From Amphirosellinia nigrospora (Eukaryota > Ascomycota > Sordariomycetes > Xylariales > Xylariaceae), in contig SCHM01000001.1 of assembly GCA_004123355.1 (NCBI GenBank), positions 7,512,193-7,576,192 of the forward strand: a stretch of DNA of 64,000 bases, in the 5' to 3' direction. Made by a program: the position numbers and the translations under genes. The notes beneath the pieces are model-generated. The model was not told the DNA's origin. It did not search any database and saw only the letters and a program-made list of their open reading frames with translations. Positions 1-10,461 of the stretch are shown piece after piece (within the stretch, counting starts at the first letter, position 1; each line of letters begins with the position of its first letter).

Positions 1-2936
1 ACCCTGAAGCGGCTTTCTAAATAGAGGAAACCCTGATGCCCGTCGTCAGCTGTCCCTTATTATCGCGGGTCTTGATGTAGCAGAACAGGACTCCACTCGC
101 GTGAGTTGAAATCGCGAGCTTCAGCAGTATCATGTGCCTCGACAGTCTATTTTCTCTCATGCCGAGTAATAGTCCGATAGAAACCGGTTCGCGGCCTTCG
201 AAATCAATGCATTCCAGAATCGTACCAGACTTCGGTTCACTGCGGGACCAATGGCAGTGGGCCACCAGGAATAAGAAAATGCGCATGGCGTTTATGTCAA
301 ACCGCATACATAGACGAGTACTATATCTTGTCGAGCGAATCAGATCTTGCAACGACATAAATCCATCGAAAATATTGCAGCCTTGGCCCATGGACCCTTC
401 TCCTATGTCGGATGCAGGACGATTACCCCACAGGACTTTGCGGGAGGTGGGAGTTTAAACTCCGTCTGGGGAAGAGTCTACTTGGTGCGGTACCAGGCCA
501 GGAACTTTTTGAGGTAGAGGTAGGAGGAGTTCACTATTCCCGTCCAGGGACGTACTTGTTGTCTATGCCTACGTAGCAAGAATTTCAAATCTAGCCCACA
601 CCATTATTATATGAGCGCTGAGGGGCATGCGAGGCACAAGGAGTGTGCGGGGTTCGCGCGTGAAGGGTCCAGCGATGCATATGGTACCTAGATAATGTCT
701 CAGGCAATAGACTAGCCAGATCGCTTTATATTAAAAGTAGATTCGAATCTGAACTATGACGACGTCTCAAGCTGACATGCATCGAGTCCAGCGTGTATTT
801 CACTGAGCGTTTAAACACACGAGCAGCATATACAGTTACGGACAAGAACTTGTTGGGGCTATATTGACAGTCTAAACGGCGGGAATTATTAAAATGTAGA
901 AGATGTAAGTATCATTTACTGCCTCGGTCACCTACATGTCCCCTTTAAAGTGTGTCTGGATTAGGCACATTTCTCAACACCAAGAGGTCAAGGCACTCAG
1001 ACGCAGGATAGGTAAAAACAAAGGGTGCAGTCTCAGATCCGTTAACCGTAAACTACCGAGCACTCTAATAGGAGATAATTAGCTCGCTGTGTTAATATTA
1101 TCTTATCAATCGCCAAGGTGTTGCTTTATCCGCAGCTTATGGGAGCCCTTCATTGATCTTTCCCATGTGATATCATCATGGATGAGAGCCACGAATTCAA
1201 CCCAAAGATGTCACAGCATACCCGTCGGTTCCCCGTTTGTGAATCACCTTTTAACGAGAGTGTGGAAGACACTCAAGAGGATTGGGTGATAGCCTCTTGG
1301 GTCGTAGTCGTCTGTTTCCTCAAGCTCAAAGGGGGAATCCGCGACAATCAACCTATTTCCATGAACCTCTTCGTCCCCCGATGCATCTGTCCGACCAAAT
1401 TTGTATCTATCGACGGCCAAATCCCGGCGGAAACGAGCACAGTGAAACGACATTCGAGTGACCTGAATCTGCCATTTGATGAAAGTACACTACTCGATAA
1501 CCTGACCGGAAATGGGATAGAAGTCATGCAGAATGGAAGCACAACAGGTCTAAACCCCTAGAATCTCCCCTTTACGGTTCTGCACATATATATAGGTCTA
1601 TCCCCTATCCTATAACAGAGCATCACGGACGCGTTAGAAAGAAGACATCATACATCGTCTATCATTGGTGCACGCGCGCCGTGGTGTGATTGGAAGATGA
1701 CCAGAGAGAACCTTGGCATTCCATTGTTCCGTTTTATCGAGCATGGTGTTTTCAACTGTCAGACCCGAGATCAGAGAACCAACTCGGCAGATGGCTGCAC
1801 CGCCGCACAGCCACAACAATCAGCAGACCTATCCGGGCGAAGTGTTCCAGTAGTTGTAGGTTGCATTGGGTTCCAATTCATACTTCTGACGGGAGATTTT
1901 CCCCCTTCATAGCCACGCGGTTGCATGCATCCCGCAGAGTACCATTCTCGCTTGTAATGCAACCTAAAAGAACTTAGTAATACCTTTCTCCTTCATTTCA
2001 CTGCCGCGATACACGAAAGCCGCAAGCGCGGGAACAGCACAGAATTCTTTATCGTCTGGCAAAACGGCTCGACGACGAGCCCGTGTTTTGCCGATTGATA
2101 CACATGTGCCGGTGAGAGTCGGGTTAATACTACGATGACATATCACGATACACCAGAGCAATTCCCGCAAGGAAGGCTGCATCTTGCAACGTATACTTAC
2201 ATAGTACTATACTATGCAGATCTTAGACTACTTTGTATGTATGTGCGTAGGAAGACAGCACATTCGTACTTGTAGCTCGAGTCCACAACTCAGCGGCCCA
2301 GAATGTTCTCCCGCTATCCCCAGTTTCTGTCCAGCTCTTTGGATTTTCCTATTTGGGTAATCCGTCCGTAGATCCAAGAGCCCCGCTGAAGAGAATAACA
2401 AGGTGTGGATGTAGGTCTAACCTCAAGACTTCCGACCTTATGGCTACATACATCCAGATCCCGTCTAACAACAACCGCATCCCCAAGAAAGGCCCTCACC
2501 TATCCCCTCATTACAGCTGTACCCTTTTCAGGAGCGACAGGATGTGGATCGCTCCGGTGGCATAATACCAGCTATATCAATCACCCTTCTAAGGTTAGTT
2601 CTTCAGAGCTAGGAGCTATATCCTCCTAGCGCGCGAACCCGCAAAGAGCCATGCGAGAGGGGCTCTGCGGCATCAGTCAGCCATGAAGCTTCCCCCATGG
2701 GCAGACATGGGCAGACATGGGACGATTGGGGGTAAACCTAGAGTTTGTATGACGCAGTGCAAGGCCGATTTGCTATGTCTGGGAACACGTCCGTCATGAA
2801 AATACATGTCGTGCGCCGCGTGACAACAATAGATCGATCCTTCACGTGTGGCCGAGCAAATCGACCCAAACAGGTTCCCGTTCGCGAAACCTTAGCCCCT
2901 TGCTATATCCGCGTCCTTTCTGAAGCGTAGCGGAAG
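1..2936. other. Gene-free 5' stretch
   Basis: No coding region can be supported. The longest ATG-initiated frame (391 down to 17, minus strand, 124 codons) has no recognisable motif, and frames of this length are expected by chance. A short tandem repeat sits near 2.70 kb and the SDR promoter lies at the right end. The left edge may hold part of a neighbouring transcription unit that cannot be judged from this window. Confidence 0.5.
2697..2721. repeat. Short tandem repeat, 10-bp unit
   Basis: The unit ATGGGCAGAC is repeated about two and a half times in a row. It lies in intergenic DNA about 400 bp upstream of the SDR start codon. No function is evident. Confidence 0.7.
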
Positions 2937-2944
2937 TATATAAG
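2937..2944 (+). promoter_or_regulatory. Probable TATA box of the SDR gene
   Basis: TATATAAG lies 176 bp upstream of the SDR start codon. It is followed by a CT-rich, CAA/TCA-rich leader typical of fungal transcription start regions. The spacing allows a 5' UTR of about 140 nt. Position and motif only; no transcript data. Confidence 0.4.
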
Positions 2945-3119
2945 CATACCATTAAAGTTGCCGCTAGTCTATCGTGAGCGATTATCCTCTTCAAACAACT
3001 CACCACTCAAAACCTCAAGCGCCTTTCCGTCCGTCTCATCTTTTAGGGTGCACGTGCTACATATTATATATCTAGAGAGTAAATTGCGAAAGGTGTGGCC
3101 ATAACCATCTCAGATAACG

Positions 3120-4285
3120 ATGGCAACAATTATGCCCAGAGCTTCTCGAGCCGTGCCCTTGCTGGGTAGACTTGCCAGAACCACGACGCCTAGAGTGATC
3201 CCGGGAGGTGCCATCGCTCCTCGAACGGCGGGAGCTATGCCATTGAGAACGCCATATATGAACGGCAGTCAGGCACGATACGTCTCATCATCGCAATTAT
3301 CCAAATATGACAATACACCAACATCTCAATCTCCCCCTAAGGGGTATTGCCCGAATTTGATCTGAAAGGCAAGGTGATCGTAGTATCTGGCGGGGCTCAA
3401 GGATTGGGCGTTATACAAGCAGAAGCACTTCTGGAAGCTGGTGCTACGGGTCAGTATCCCTTAAGATCGACTGAGAATCCTAAGCAAACTTCTAACAAGT
3501 ATAACCAGTCCACGTATTTGATCGGCAGCCGGAACCCTCGGCGACTCATATTACCAGAAAGTCGCTCGGCGGGCGAGAGATGAGCTAGACACGGCGATTC
3601 ATTATCACCAGGTCGATGTGCGGACAGGGGTTGAGAACCTCAACTCGATCGCCGAGGGATTGCCGAGAAGCATGGACGCATCGACGGCCTGATCGCGGCT
3701 GCCGGGATCAGCAGGAGACCTCGGCGCTGGACTACACGGCCGCAGACGCCGACCGCATGCTGGGCGTCAACGTGACTGGTGCCCTCATGACATCTCAGGC
3801 GGTTGCCCGTCAGATGATTCGCCTGGGGTCAACCGGTAGCATTGTCCTGATCGCCAGCATGAGCGGTACGATTGCCAACCGCGGCCTCATCTGCCCGTAA
3901 GTTTCTCGCCCTGAAGACGCTCTTGATAACTCGAAGACCAGTACAAGAGAAATAAGCAGTCTCACTAATACCCTCGTCCCAATCTCAGAGTCTACAACGC
4001 CTCAAAAGCAGCCGTGATCCAGCTAGGCGCAACCTAGCCAATGGAGTGGGGCGTCAAGGGGATCCGGGTCAACACCATCTCGCCGGGGTACATCGTGACG
4101 GAGATGGTGCAGAAGCTCTTCGATCAGTATCCGGAGCGCGAGACCGAGTGGCCCAAGCACAACATGCTGAACATGCTCAGCAAGCCCGAGGACTACCGCG
4201 GCGCCGCCGTCTTCCTGCTCAGCGACGCCAGCCGGTTCATGACAGGCGCGACCTGCGGATAGATGGCGGACATGCTGCGTGGTAG
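3120..4285 (+). CDS. Short-chain dehydrogenase, D-arabinitol 2-dehydrogenase-like (frame broken)
   Basis: NAD(P)-dependent short-chain dehydrogenase, closest in remembered sequence to fungal D-arabinitol/sorbose-type dehydrogenases that interconvert polyols and ketoses. The first ~65 residues are rich in Arg, Ser and Ala and look like a mitochondrial presequence. The dehydrogenase core then starts at EFDLKGKVIVVSGG, followed by a Rossmann motif GGAQGLG, the conserved SIVLIASMSG strand, the catalytic YNASK motif, IRVNTISPGYI and a C-terminal IDGGHAAW. Two introns fit well: 3450-3508 with a CTAAC branch site, and 3897-3988. Family members are about 340 residues long, as here. The frame breaks at least five times (near 3.58, 3.66, 3.71, 4.03 and 4.25 kb). 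Each break is one base and the coding sense resumes at once, so either the gene decayed recently or the sequence carries indel errors. Confidence 0.8.
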
Positions 4286-4826
4286 GAGAAAGAGGGTGGG
4301 TTGAGCACGAGAGGGTTGCTGTGGTTCAGGGAATAAGGCCAAGAGGGAAGGGCGGTTAGACAAGAGAAAAGAGAACGGGTTTCATATAGTGGCGGAGCCG
4401 GGACGGCGTTCAGGAGTCGGTCTCGTTTTGACGGTCGGCAGGTCGGAAAGGTTGCGCGCAGGTCAAGCTCTTGATTTTGGTTTTCATATTTTGATTATAT
4501 CGCAATGGTTGGTGATTCCAATGCTTTTTTTAATCTGTACTTGCGCAAATTCGTTGATAAAGGATGCAGTTCATTAACCCAGTGACACGTGTGTCTAGTT
4601 CCTGCTAAACGGACAATGTACAGTTTGTTTTACAACCCGTGATGCATTTCGAGTTTCTCTACCATGTGCTTTTGTACACGCCGAGGAGACCTGCCTCTAT
4701 TCCTTCCCCCAACCTAATTTCGCCTGGTAAAAGCAAAAGAGGTGATCATCACCCTACACGCTTAGAGTCTCGCTCCTTGCAAGCGTCGCCAATAACTTGG
4801 TTTATGCCACAGCAGCAATATTGCAT
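4286..4826. other. Convergent intergenic spacer
   Basis: Spacer between two genes that end towards each other. It must hold the 3' ends of both transcripts. I see no further gene or repeat in it. Confidence 0.6.
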
Positions 4827-5627
4827 TTATTCATGCAATCCACCCCAGGTCTGCTTAACAGCCCCTTCTATAGGAATAGTCACACCGCGCGGGCCCAGCC
4901 GCGCAACGACGCCACTCTTAAGCCGCAGCTTGGCCTCGATATCCTTGGCCGGCATACCGCTGTTCTGGAGTAACAAGGCCTTCCTCAACAACCCGGCATC
5001 CAGGAACTCGCGGCCCTGCGAGGCATCCTCGAACTCGGCCTCGGCGCGCGCCTGTAGATCGCGCCTCGCCTCTAGGGCGTTGAGCGTACGATTCCGGAAC
5101 GGCGGGGGTAGAACGCTGTTGTATTTTGGAATCTGCGGACCGTGATGGGCTATCTTGGGCGGCGATAACGAGGATGAGGTTTCTGTGTATGTTGATGACG
5201 AGGAGGGGTAGGCGAAGGGTCCTGCGGTCGAGGAGTTGGATAATGTTGGGAAGGGCGTCGCTACCCCCATCTTTCGTAATCGCTCCGAGTACGCTGCGTT
5301 TGTGCTTGCGTCGAGATCGAGGTCTGGATCTCGGCCGTCGGCGCGGATAGCTGTGATGGGACGTGTTAGCGACGTAGCTCGCTCGGCTTGTCGGTCTGTG
5401 TTTTGAGACTTTGGCAAGTTGTGATGTAATGTAATGTAATGTAATGTAATGTAATGTCTTCATACCCCGGAAAGTCGCAAAGTTCACCTACCCTCATCTT
5501 TAACCGCCCTCGGCTCCGCCTGTCTGGTGGCGCCTCCCGGCCTTTGGGGTGGTATGGCGCTGCCGGGAGCCCTTGTCGGGAACTTGCGCGATGCTGCTTG
5601 TGCCGGCTTCGATGCCTTTGCGCCCAT
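4827..5627 (-). CDS. Conserved fungal protein, possible N-myristoylated start, helix-turn-helix-like C-terminus
   Basis: Two exons, 5627-5492 and 5350-4827, give 219 residues with no frame break. The 141-nt intron 5351-5491 has a GTAGGT donor, a CTAAC branch site and a CAG acceptor. The first exon is too short to stand out as an open frame; it was chosen because its phase joins exactly to exon 2. The protein starts MGAKASKPA, which fits the N-myristoylation pattern (Gly2, Ser6). A basic, Pro/Gln/Ala-rich stretch follows, then a disordered Ser-rich middle, then a helical C-terminal third (NALEARRDLQARAEAEFEDA, then LLRKALLL, MPAKDIEAKL, VARLGPRGV) that looks like a small helix-turn-helix. I recognise the type as widespread in Sordariomycetes but know no function. 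Membrane attachment is an inference from the N-terminus alone. Confidence 0.75.
5424..5457. repeat. ATGTA pentanucleotide microsatellite
   Basis: Six full copies plus a partial seventh of ATGTA. The repeat lies inside the single intron of the MGAKASK gene, so length changes would alter intron size without touching the protein. Confidence 0.9.
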
Positions 5628-5941
5628 CCTCAGTGGTTGTAGCTCTAGCTACTTGGAGCTGGTTGCTAGCTTCGAAAATGTATGACTTGTCGCAAGTACT
5701 TGCTGCTGTAGGGTTTGCAGCGCTCAATTGATCGGTTGAGGCTCTATGTGTCCAGGTATCGTGCCCCGAAGTGGTAGCTGCGGTTTTGGTATACGGTCGA
5801 TTGGAATTAATAGTTATAATACAATCGATATTCTATAATGACGTTTCTCGATTCTCGATAATGGAGGTCCACCGGATTTCGCTGATAAGATTAGAACACC
5901 TTCCGCCTTGGCAACATCACACAAGTACATACATACTTAAA

Positions 5942-5951
5942 TACCTAGGTA
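5942..5951. repeat. TACCTAGGTA palindrome, copy 1
   Basis: Perfect 10-bp palindrome, immediately followed by CCTACC so that the word ACCTA recurs. It lies about 315 bp upstream of the minus-strand MGAKASK gene. Confidence 0.8.
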
Positions 5952-8319
5952 CCTACCACCACAGATGCGGCGCCAGTTGTGACCCAAACTCATAGGCAGG
6001 CTCCGTCAATCAGCTCATTATTATTATTCTTCTTCTAGGAATAAGTTATTCTAGGTTTATTCAATGACCATGTCTTAAACGGCCCCAGCTCTTATCTACC
6101 TAGCGACTGTTACTAACGTGAGACACTATAAGACGGAGACTCACATACCATCTATGCAGCCACACGAGTTTCAGACTTTATGTAAGGCTTCTTCTACCCG
6201 TGCAGTCCTGATAATCTTAGACACTCATACGGAAACGAGAAGAGGCAGGAATCTGCTAAGGCGCGGCAACTAGAAGCGAGGTTATCTAGATACGTAGACT
6301 AGAGATCTCGTAGGTACTTGGCTGAAAATGAGACATGGCCCTTAATACCGTTAAAAATTATCGCGGCTGGAGCATGTTACAAATATATAGTATTCTAAAA
6401 AATAGAGCTAGGCAGGTACAAGAGAGAATTAATTTGTTACACACAAGCATTAATTCAAATTCTTTAATTAACCCAGTTGTCTCACTGCGTGTATACAACA
6501 TGAGAGCCTAAATTGTTGTCACCTACGCAGCTTTGGCAAACCCTCCATCTCATACCATCATTAATCACGTCACAGGAATTCTTATTACCCATACATTCGT
6601 CAACAACCTTAGTAAAACCGTTCTTGTAGGGTTGGATCGACTCGAGTGAGAAGAGCGATAAGAAGGTAAAGTACTTTCAGTGATATATCTTAGCTGTAGG
6701 TGAGTGACTGAGATTCACGATAACTTCATACGACTACTCTAGCCTCGTAGGGTAGTATTTGGTGAGCTCCGTGCGAGATCCGTGTGACAGCGGGCGCCTC
6801 AGTAGGCACAAAAACTCTCTTGCACAGGACTGAAAATCGTTCAATGACTTCCTCAGATAAATGAGCTATGATCAAACATACACATAAAATTAGAACGTTT
6901 CTTTGAAGGAATAAATTTCGTGATGTTGCGATTTCTTTCCTCAAGTGGATTCAAACAAGCATTTTAACGAAGTTCATCCTAATTCAGTTTGTGTTGTCTA
7001 CAAGGCCGCATTCACAATCTGAGATGTTCAAATATGATACCGTAGGTCATTCCTCGTCGAGACTTTTTTTGGATAGAAAACGATGCAGCGCCGTCATAAA
7101 GGAGGGTGCCGTTATACTAGGTAATGTAACACAAATTATGTAGAGAGTAGTAAGACCTACGAATGTATAATCATGAGGCTCATGAGCTACATAGGCGCAG
7201 ACAAAGAGACTCCTGCATATAGTCAGTGAGTATTCACAAAACTAGTCAAGGAGACCTCGCGTAACAACAAATATCTATTCCCTACCTTAAGTACGATGAT
7301 TCTGATACTTGGGACATAGTTCAAGGTTTGAATCAGAAATAAAAGGGTCTTTTGACAGAAGTTAATCCAGCTGTCATAATTCACCTCTATTCGGCGAGTT
7401 TGATAGCACGCATTGTGAGCTAAGATTTTGGGTTTGTGCTAAAAGACTCCCCTGACTTCGACTAAATCTTATATAAAATCGAAGGTTATCGCCCAGTATT
7501 ATTCTCGCTTGTTGGGTGAGGAATGGGCACAGAAGTTTTAATATGATATTTTGATACAGCCTTACTTGAAATTGAACGCCGAGGTATCTTGTGACTTTCC
7601 GATGCTCCCTGACTGAAATTAAACTGATCCAAATGACTTATCAACCTTCTATGAGCTGTAGTAAGCGAGGTAGGCTAAACAATACACGTTCGAGGCTAAT
7701 GATGATGACGTAAAGTGAACGGTGATCTTCTTGACTGTAATGAGCTTCAAATAGAAATAGTCAAATAAGGCCGAGTGAAATCTATGTACGTGTGAAGAGG
7801 ATCTCTTTTGCTATCGAGGTATAAGCTGCGTGAAGCTCCATGGGCTGAGCCGGTCTCTAGGAGCGAATGTTCGGTTCGGTTATCCGAGAATTGGAGAAAT
7901 GATATTATAACCTCTTGAGCGCAAACACTGGGCATCGCGAATTACATGAGCAACATTTACTGCTGGTTCATTCACAATTTAGCAGGTTTTTGCGTACTGG
8001 ATGCCAGAATTTTCTCGCTTTTCTTGCCTCTACTCGGAAGCTTCATTGCCCGGGAAACGTGTGAACATATACAAATGAATAATCGCAAAAGTATCGGCGA
8101 ACGGCGTAGCATGCCCGCATTATCGAAGTGTAATGTTAGACCATAGCTATCCAATGTTAAAACAAAAGTCCGATGCTCCTTCCGAGCGCTACTATTTTCT
8201 ACTTGATACTGTACAATGAGAAGAGGTTGTTGAATTGCTAAAATTAGTTATATGACGAAATCGCCCTTTCGAGACACTTGCACAAGTAAACCGCAATGAG
8301 CTCAGCTGTGCTTAACGAG

Positions 8320-8349
8320 TACACTACAGCGACGGTGTGCTGTAGTGTA
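8320..8349. repeat. Short hairpin, 10-bp stem
   Basis: TACACTACAG and its exact complement CTGTAGTGTA are separated by a 10-nt loop. It lies 118 bp left of the MITE target duplication. It may be a remnant of another element; there is no T-tract to suggest a terminator. Confidence 0.6.
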
Positions 8350-8466
8350 GATCAGTACCAGGCCGGATATTGCCGTGAGAAATTGGTTCAAATAATGTGG
8401 CCAATGAGACCAGAACGCAACCCTCCACAGGCCTTGCTTACGTTGTGTGCGGCAGGCAGAACAGTA

Positions 8467-8885
8467 CACGTAGCAGAGTGGGTCGAACAACACTCCACAC
8501 ACGCACCAAAGCCGCCATAAAGTTCAACACTTCACAAATCAGCACAAATAAATCGTAAAAATATAATCTCAGCTGTAGGCTATTATTTAAGTAGTAATTA
8601 TTGTGCTACTAAAATTTTATTTTATTTGGATTATTATTCCGCTAGTTATTCATACATAAAATTATAGTATATATAAGTAATTTTTAACGTTAAATAACTT
8701 TATAATTTCAAAAGATATAGAAATAAAAGCGGTATCATAAGAACCGTAGTAATTAACTCTATCTATATAATATTTTTTTTACTTTTTAATAATTTCTTTG
8801 ACGTAGTTGTTGATAGTTGAAAAGGTAGAGTTTAGGTGGTGTTGGCTGCGTGTGTGGAGTCTTGTTCGACCCACTCTGCACGTAG
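8467..8885. mobile_element. hAT-like MITE, non-autonomous, with target duplication
   Basis: The element spans 8474-8878 (405 bp). Its terminal inverted repeats begin CAGAGTGGGTCGAACAA at both ends, match over about 32 bp with one mismatch, and continue imperfectly to about 46 bp. Both flanks carry the 7-bp direct repeat CACGTAG (8467-8473 and 8879-8885). The ~310-bp interior is extremely AT-rich with no coding capacity. A CAG-type terminus is usual for hAT elements, although hAT target duplications are usually 8 bp, so the superfamily is provisional. The intact ends and duplication suggest a fairly recent insertion. It sits about 700 bp past the stop codon of the HD-domain hydrolase. Confidence 0.85.
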
Positions 8886-9585
8886 TATACGCGCATATTC
8901 TGCGAGGCCGAGTCAGGTTAACTCCGGCCTGAGATAGCGTCGTTTCCCAATATAGAAAGTGATTCGGGATCGGAGAACATGGTGATGTCCGGGGAGGACT
9001 TAAATAATAGCTGTGGAATACCTTTCGTATACACTATTCATCGCGCTGCGCGACGGCGGAATTAAACGCGGGTTGAATGGGATACTGTGAAGTGATCGTC
9101 AGGGAGGTAGTTAGTCAGAAATGTTAATTAACCCCGTCTCGGAAATGAGCAAAGATCCTTTAAATCCACTACACAGGGATACCCATACTAATAGTGCATA
9201 TGCGGATTACTGTTGCAGTGCCCAATCAGAAGACTTTCCAGGCTACTTCGTCGAATCCTTCGAGACTTGGCGCAACCACCCCGTCACCCCTTGCTAGAAT
9301 ATTTTCCACTTGGTAGCTTGCTGGGCCATATCGACTGCCGGAGTCGGTAGTTAGTGTATCACAAATTGTCTAATCACTGGCTGTTGCATCGAGAAAGTAG
9401 TTTGTTCAAGACTCATTATTAATTTTTTCGCATCGCTCAACGGCCTCAACTCTCATTAGCCATAGAATACATGTAATTGCTAGGCAAACGCTCATAATGG
9501 TGACCACCTCAGTTCAAGTCTATTGTATAATAGTAAACATAGTTACAAGAAGTTTATCTCGTTAGAGAAGATCGGGTTCACCCAT
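8886..9585. other. Intergenic, 3' flank of HD hydrolase
   Basis: No coding region is supported. The right part should contain the 3' UTR and polyadenylation signals of the minus-strand HD-domain gene. Confidence 0.5.
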
Positions 9586-10461
9586 TTAAGCCTTGACGGC
9601 AGGAAGAGGGGTGAAAGGGACGTCGGGGTACTGGCCAAGCTCGAGCTGGATACCGCCCTGGATGAGGTCGAAGAGACGGGCACCCTTCTCCGAGTAGCCG
9701 GGGACGTACTCCTGGCCGAAGACGTCGAGGAAGGTGTTGAAGGTGGTCTCGGGGTCCTTGACACAGAAGCGGGTGAAGGTGTCGTTGGTACCACGGAAGA
9801 AGGGTGGAGTTGGTGAAGTTGCCCTGGACGCTGTCGTAGAACTGGTTGGGGATCAGGGAGATCGGGGCTGGGGAACTCGAAGCCAATGGACTTGACGATC
9901 CACTGGGTGTCGATGTTCTTGAAGTCCGAGACACCGATGATGGTCTGCAGAGAGATACCATCGTACATGCGCTCAAGACGGGCGGCGTCCCAGTTCTTGC
10001 CATCGGGGTGGGCCTTGACGAAGTTGACAGCAGCAGCACCGCTCTCAACCTCGAACCGGTAGGCGTGGGTGTTGAAAGGGGTGTTGTCACGCTCTGAAGA
10101 GATGAATCAGTAAAATATCCAAGCATCCAGTTAAGGATTAAAACTTACGGTCCCAACCAAGATCGTGTAGGAGGGAGCCAACGGCGTGGAGCTCGAGATC
10201 GACCTCAGCCTTCAGGGTGGCGTTGTTGTTGATGGCAGCAGCACCAAGGAGCCATGTTCGGACAACGTGGTTGTACAGGTAGGGCTGGAGCTCCTGGAAC
10301 TCCTTGACGAGGGTGTGGGCATCCCGGACAATCTGGGTGTCGACAACCTCAACACCGGCGATGACGGTGGTGGGAAGGTCCTGAGAGCGGCACTTCTTGG
10401 AGGGAGCGGCAGCGGCGCTGCTGGCCAAAGCCAGGGAAACGAGACCGGCGGAGAACTTCAT
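9586..10461 (-). CDS. Secreted HD-domain hydrolase, cyanamide-hydratase-like
   Basis: Exons 10461-10149 and 10093-9586 are split by a 55-nt intron with a GTAAGT donor and TTCAG acceptor. The product, about 270 residues, starts with a clear signal peptide (MKFSAGLVSLALASSAAAA) and is probably secreted or vacuolar. It carries HD-superfamily metal-binding motifs: His in YNHVVRT, then HAVGSLLHDLGWD, the His-Asp pair. The downstream stretch RFEVESGAAAVNF and a C-terminal PDVPFTPLPAVKA are typical of the fungal family annotated as cyanamide hydratase or HD-type hydrolase; the true substrate is not known. Two one-base insertions break the frame near 9.87 kb (after GFEFP) and 9.80 kb (at TNST), the second in a run of C. 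Downstream of each, coding sense continues to a normal stop, so a functional gene with sequence errors is likely. Confidence 0.82.

Larger units (their letters stand above)
5628..8466. other. AT-rich gene-free region
   Basis: All frames are densely stopped, and no domain or motif could be recognised on either strand. One TACCTAGGTA palindrome lies at 5942-5951 and a short hairpin at 8320-8349. The left end must hold the promoter of the minus-strand MGAKASK gene. The composition suggests old, mutated repeat DNA, but I cannot assign a family by eye. Confidence 0.5.

Noticed and set aside
17-391. 124-codon ATG frame at the left edge, minus strand
   Set aside because: Frames of this length are expected by chance in 64 kb; no motif recognised.
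5500-5727. 75-codon minus-strand frame first taken as exon 1 of the MGAKASK gene
   Set aside because: It would need a frame break before the intron, whereas the ATG at 5627 joins exon 2 in phase with no break.
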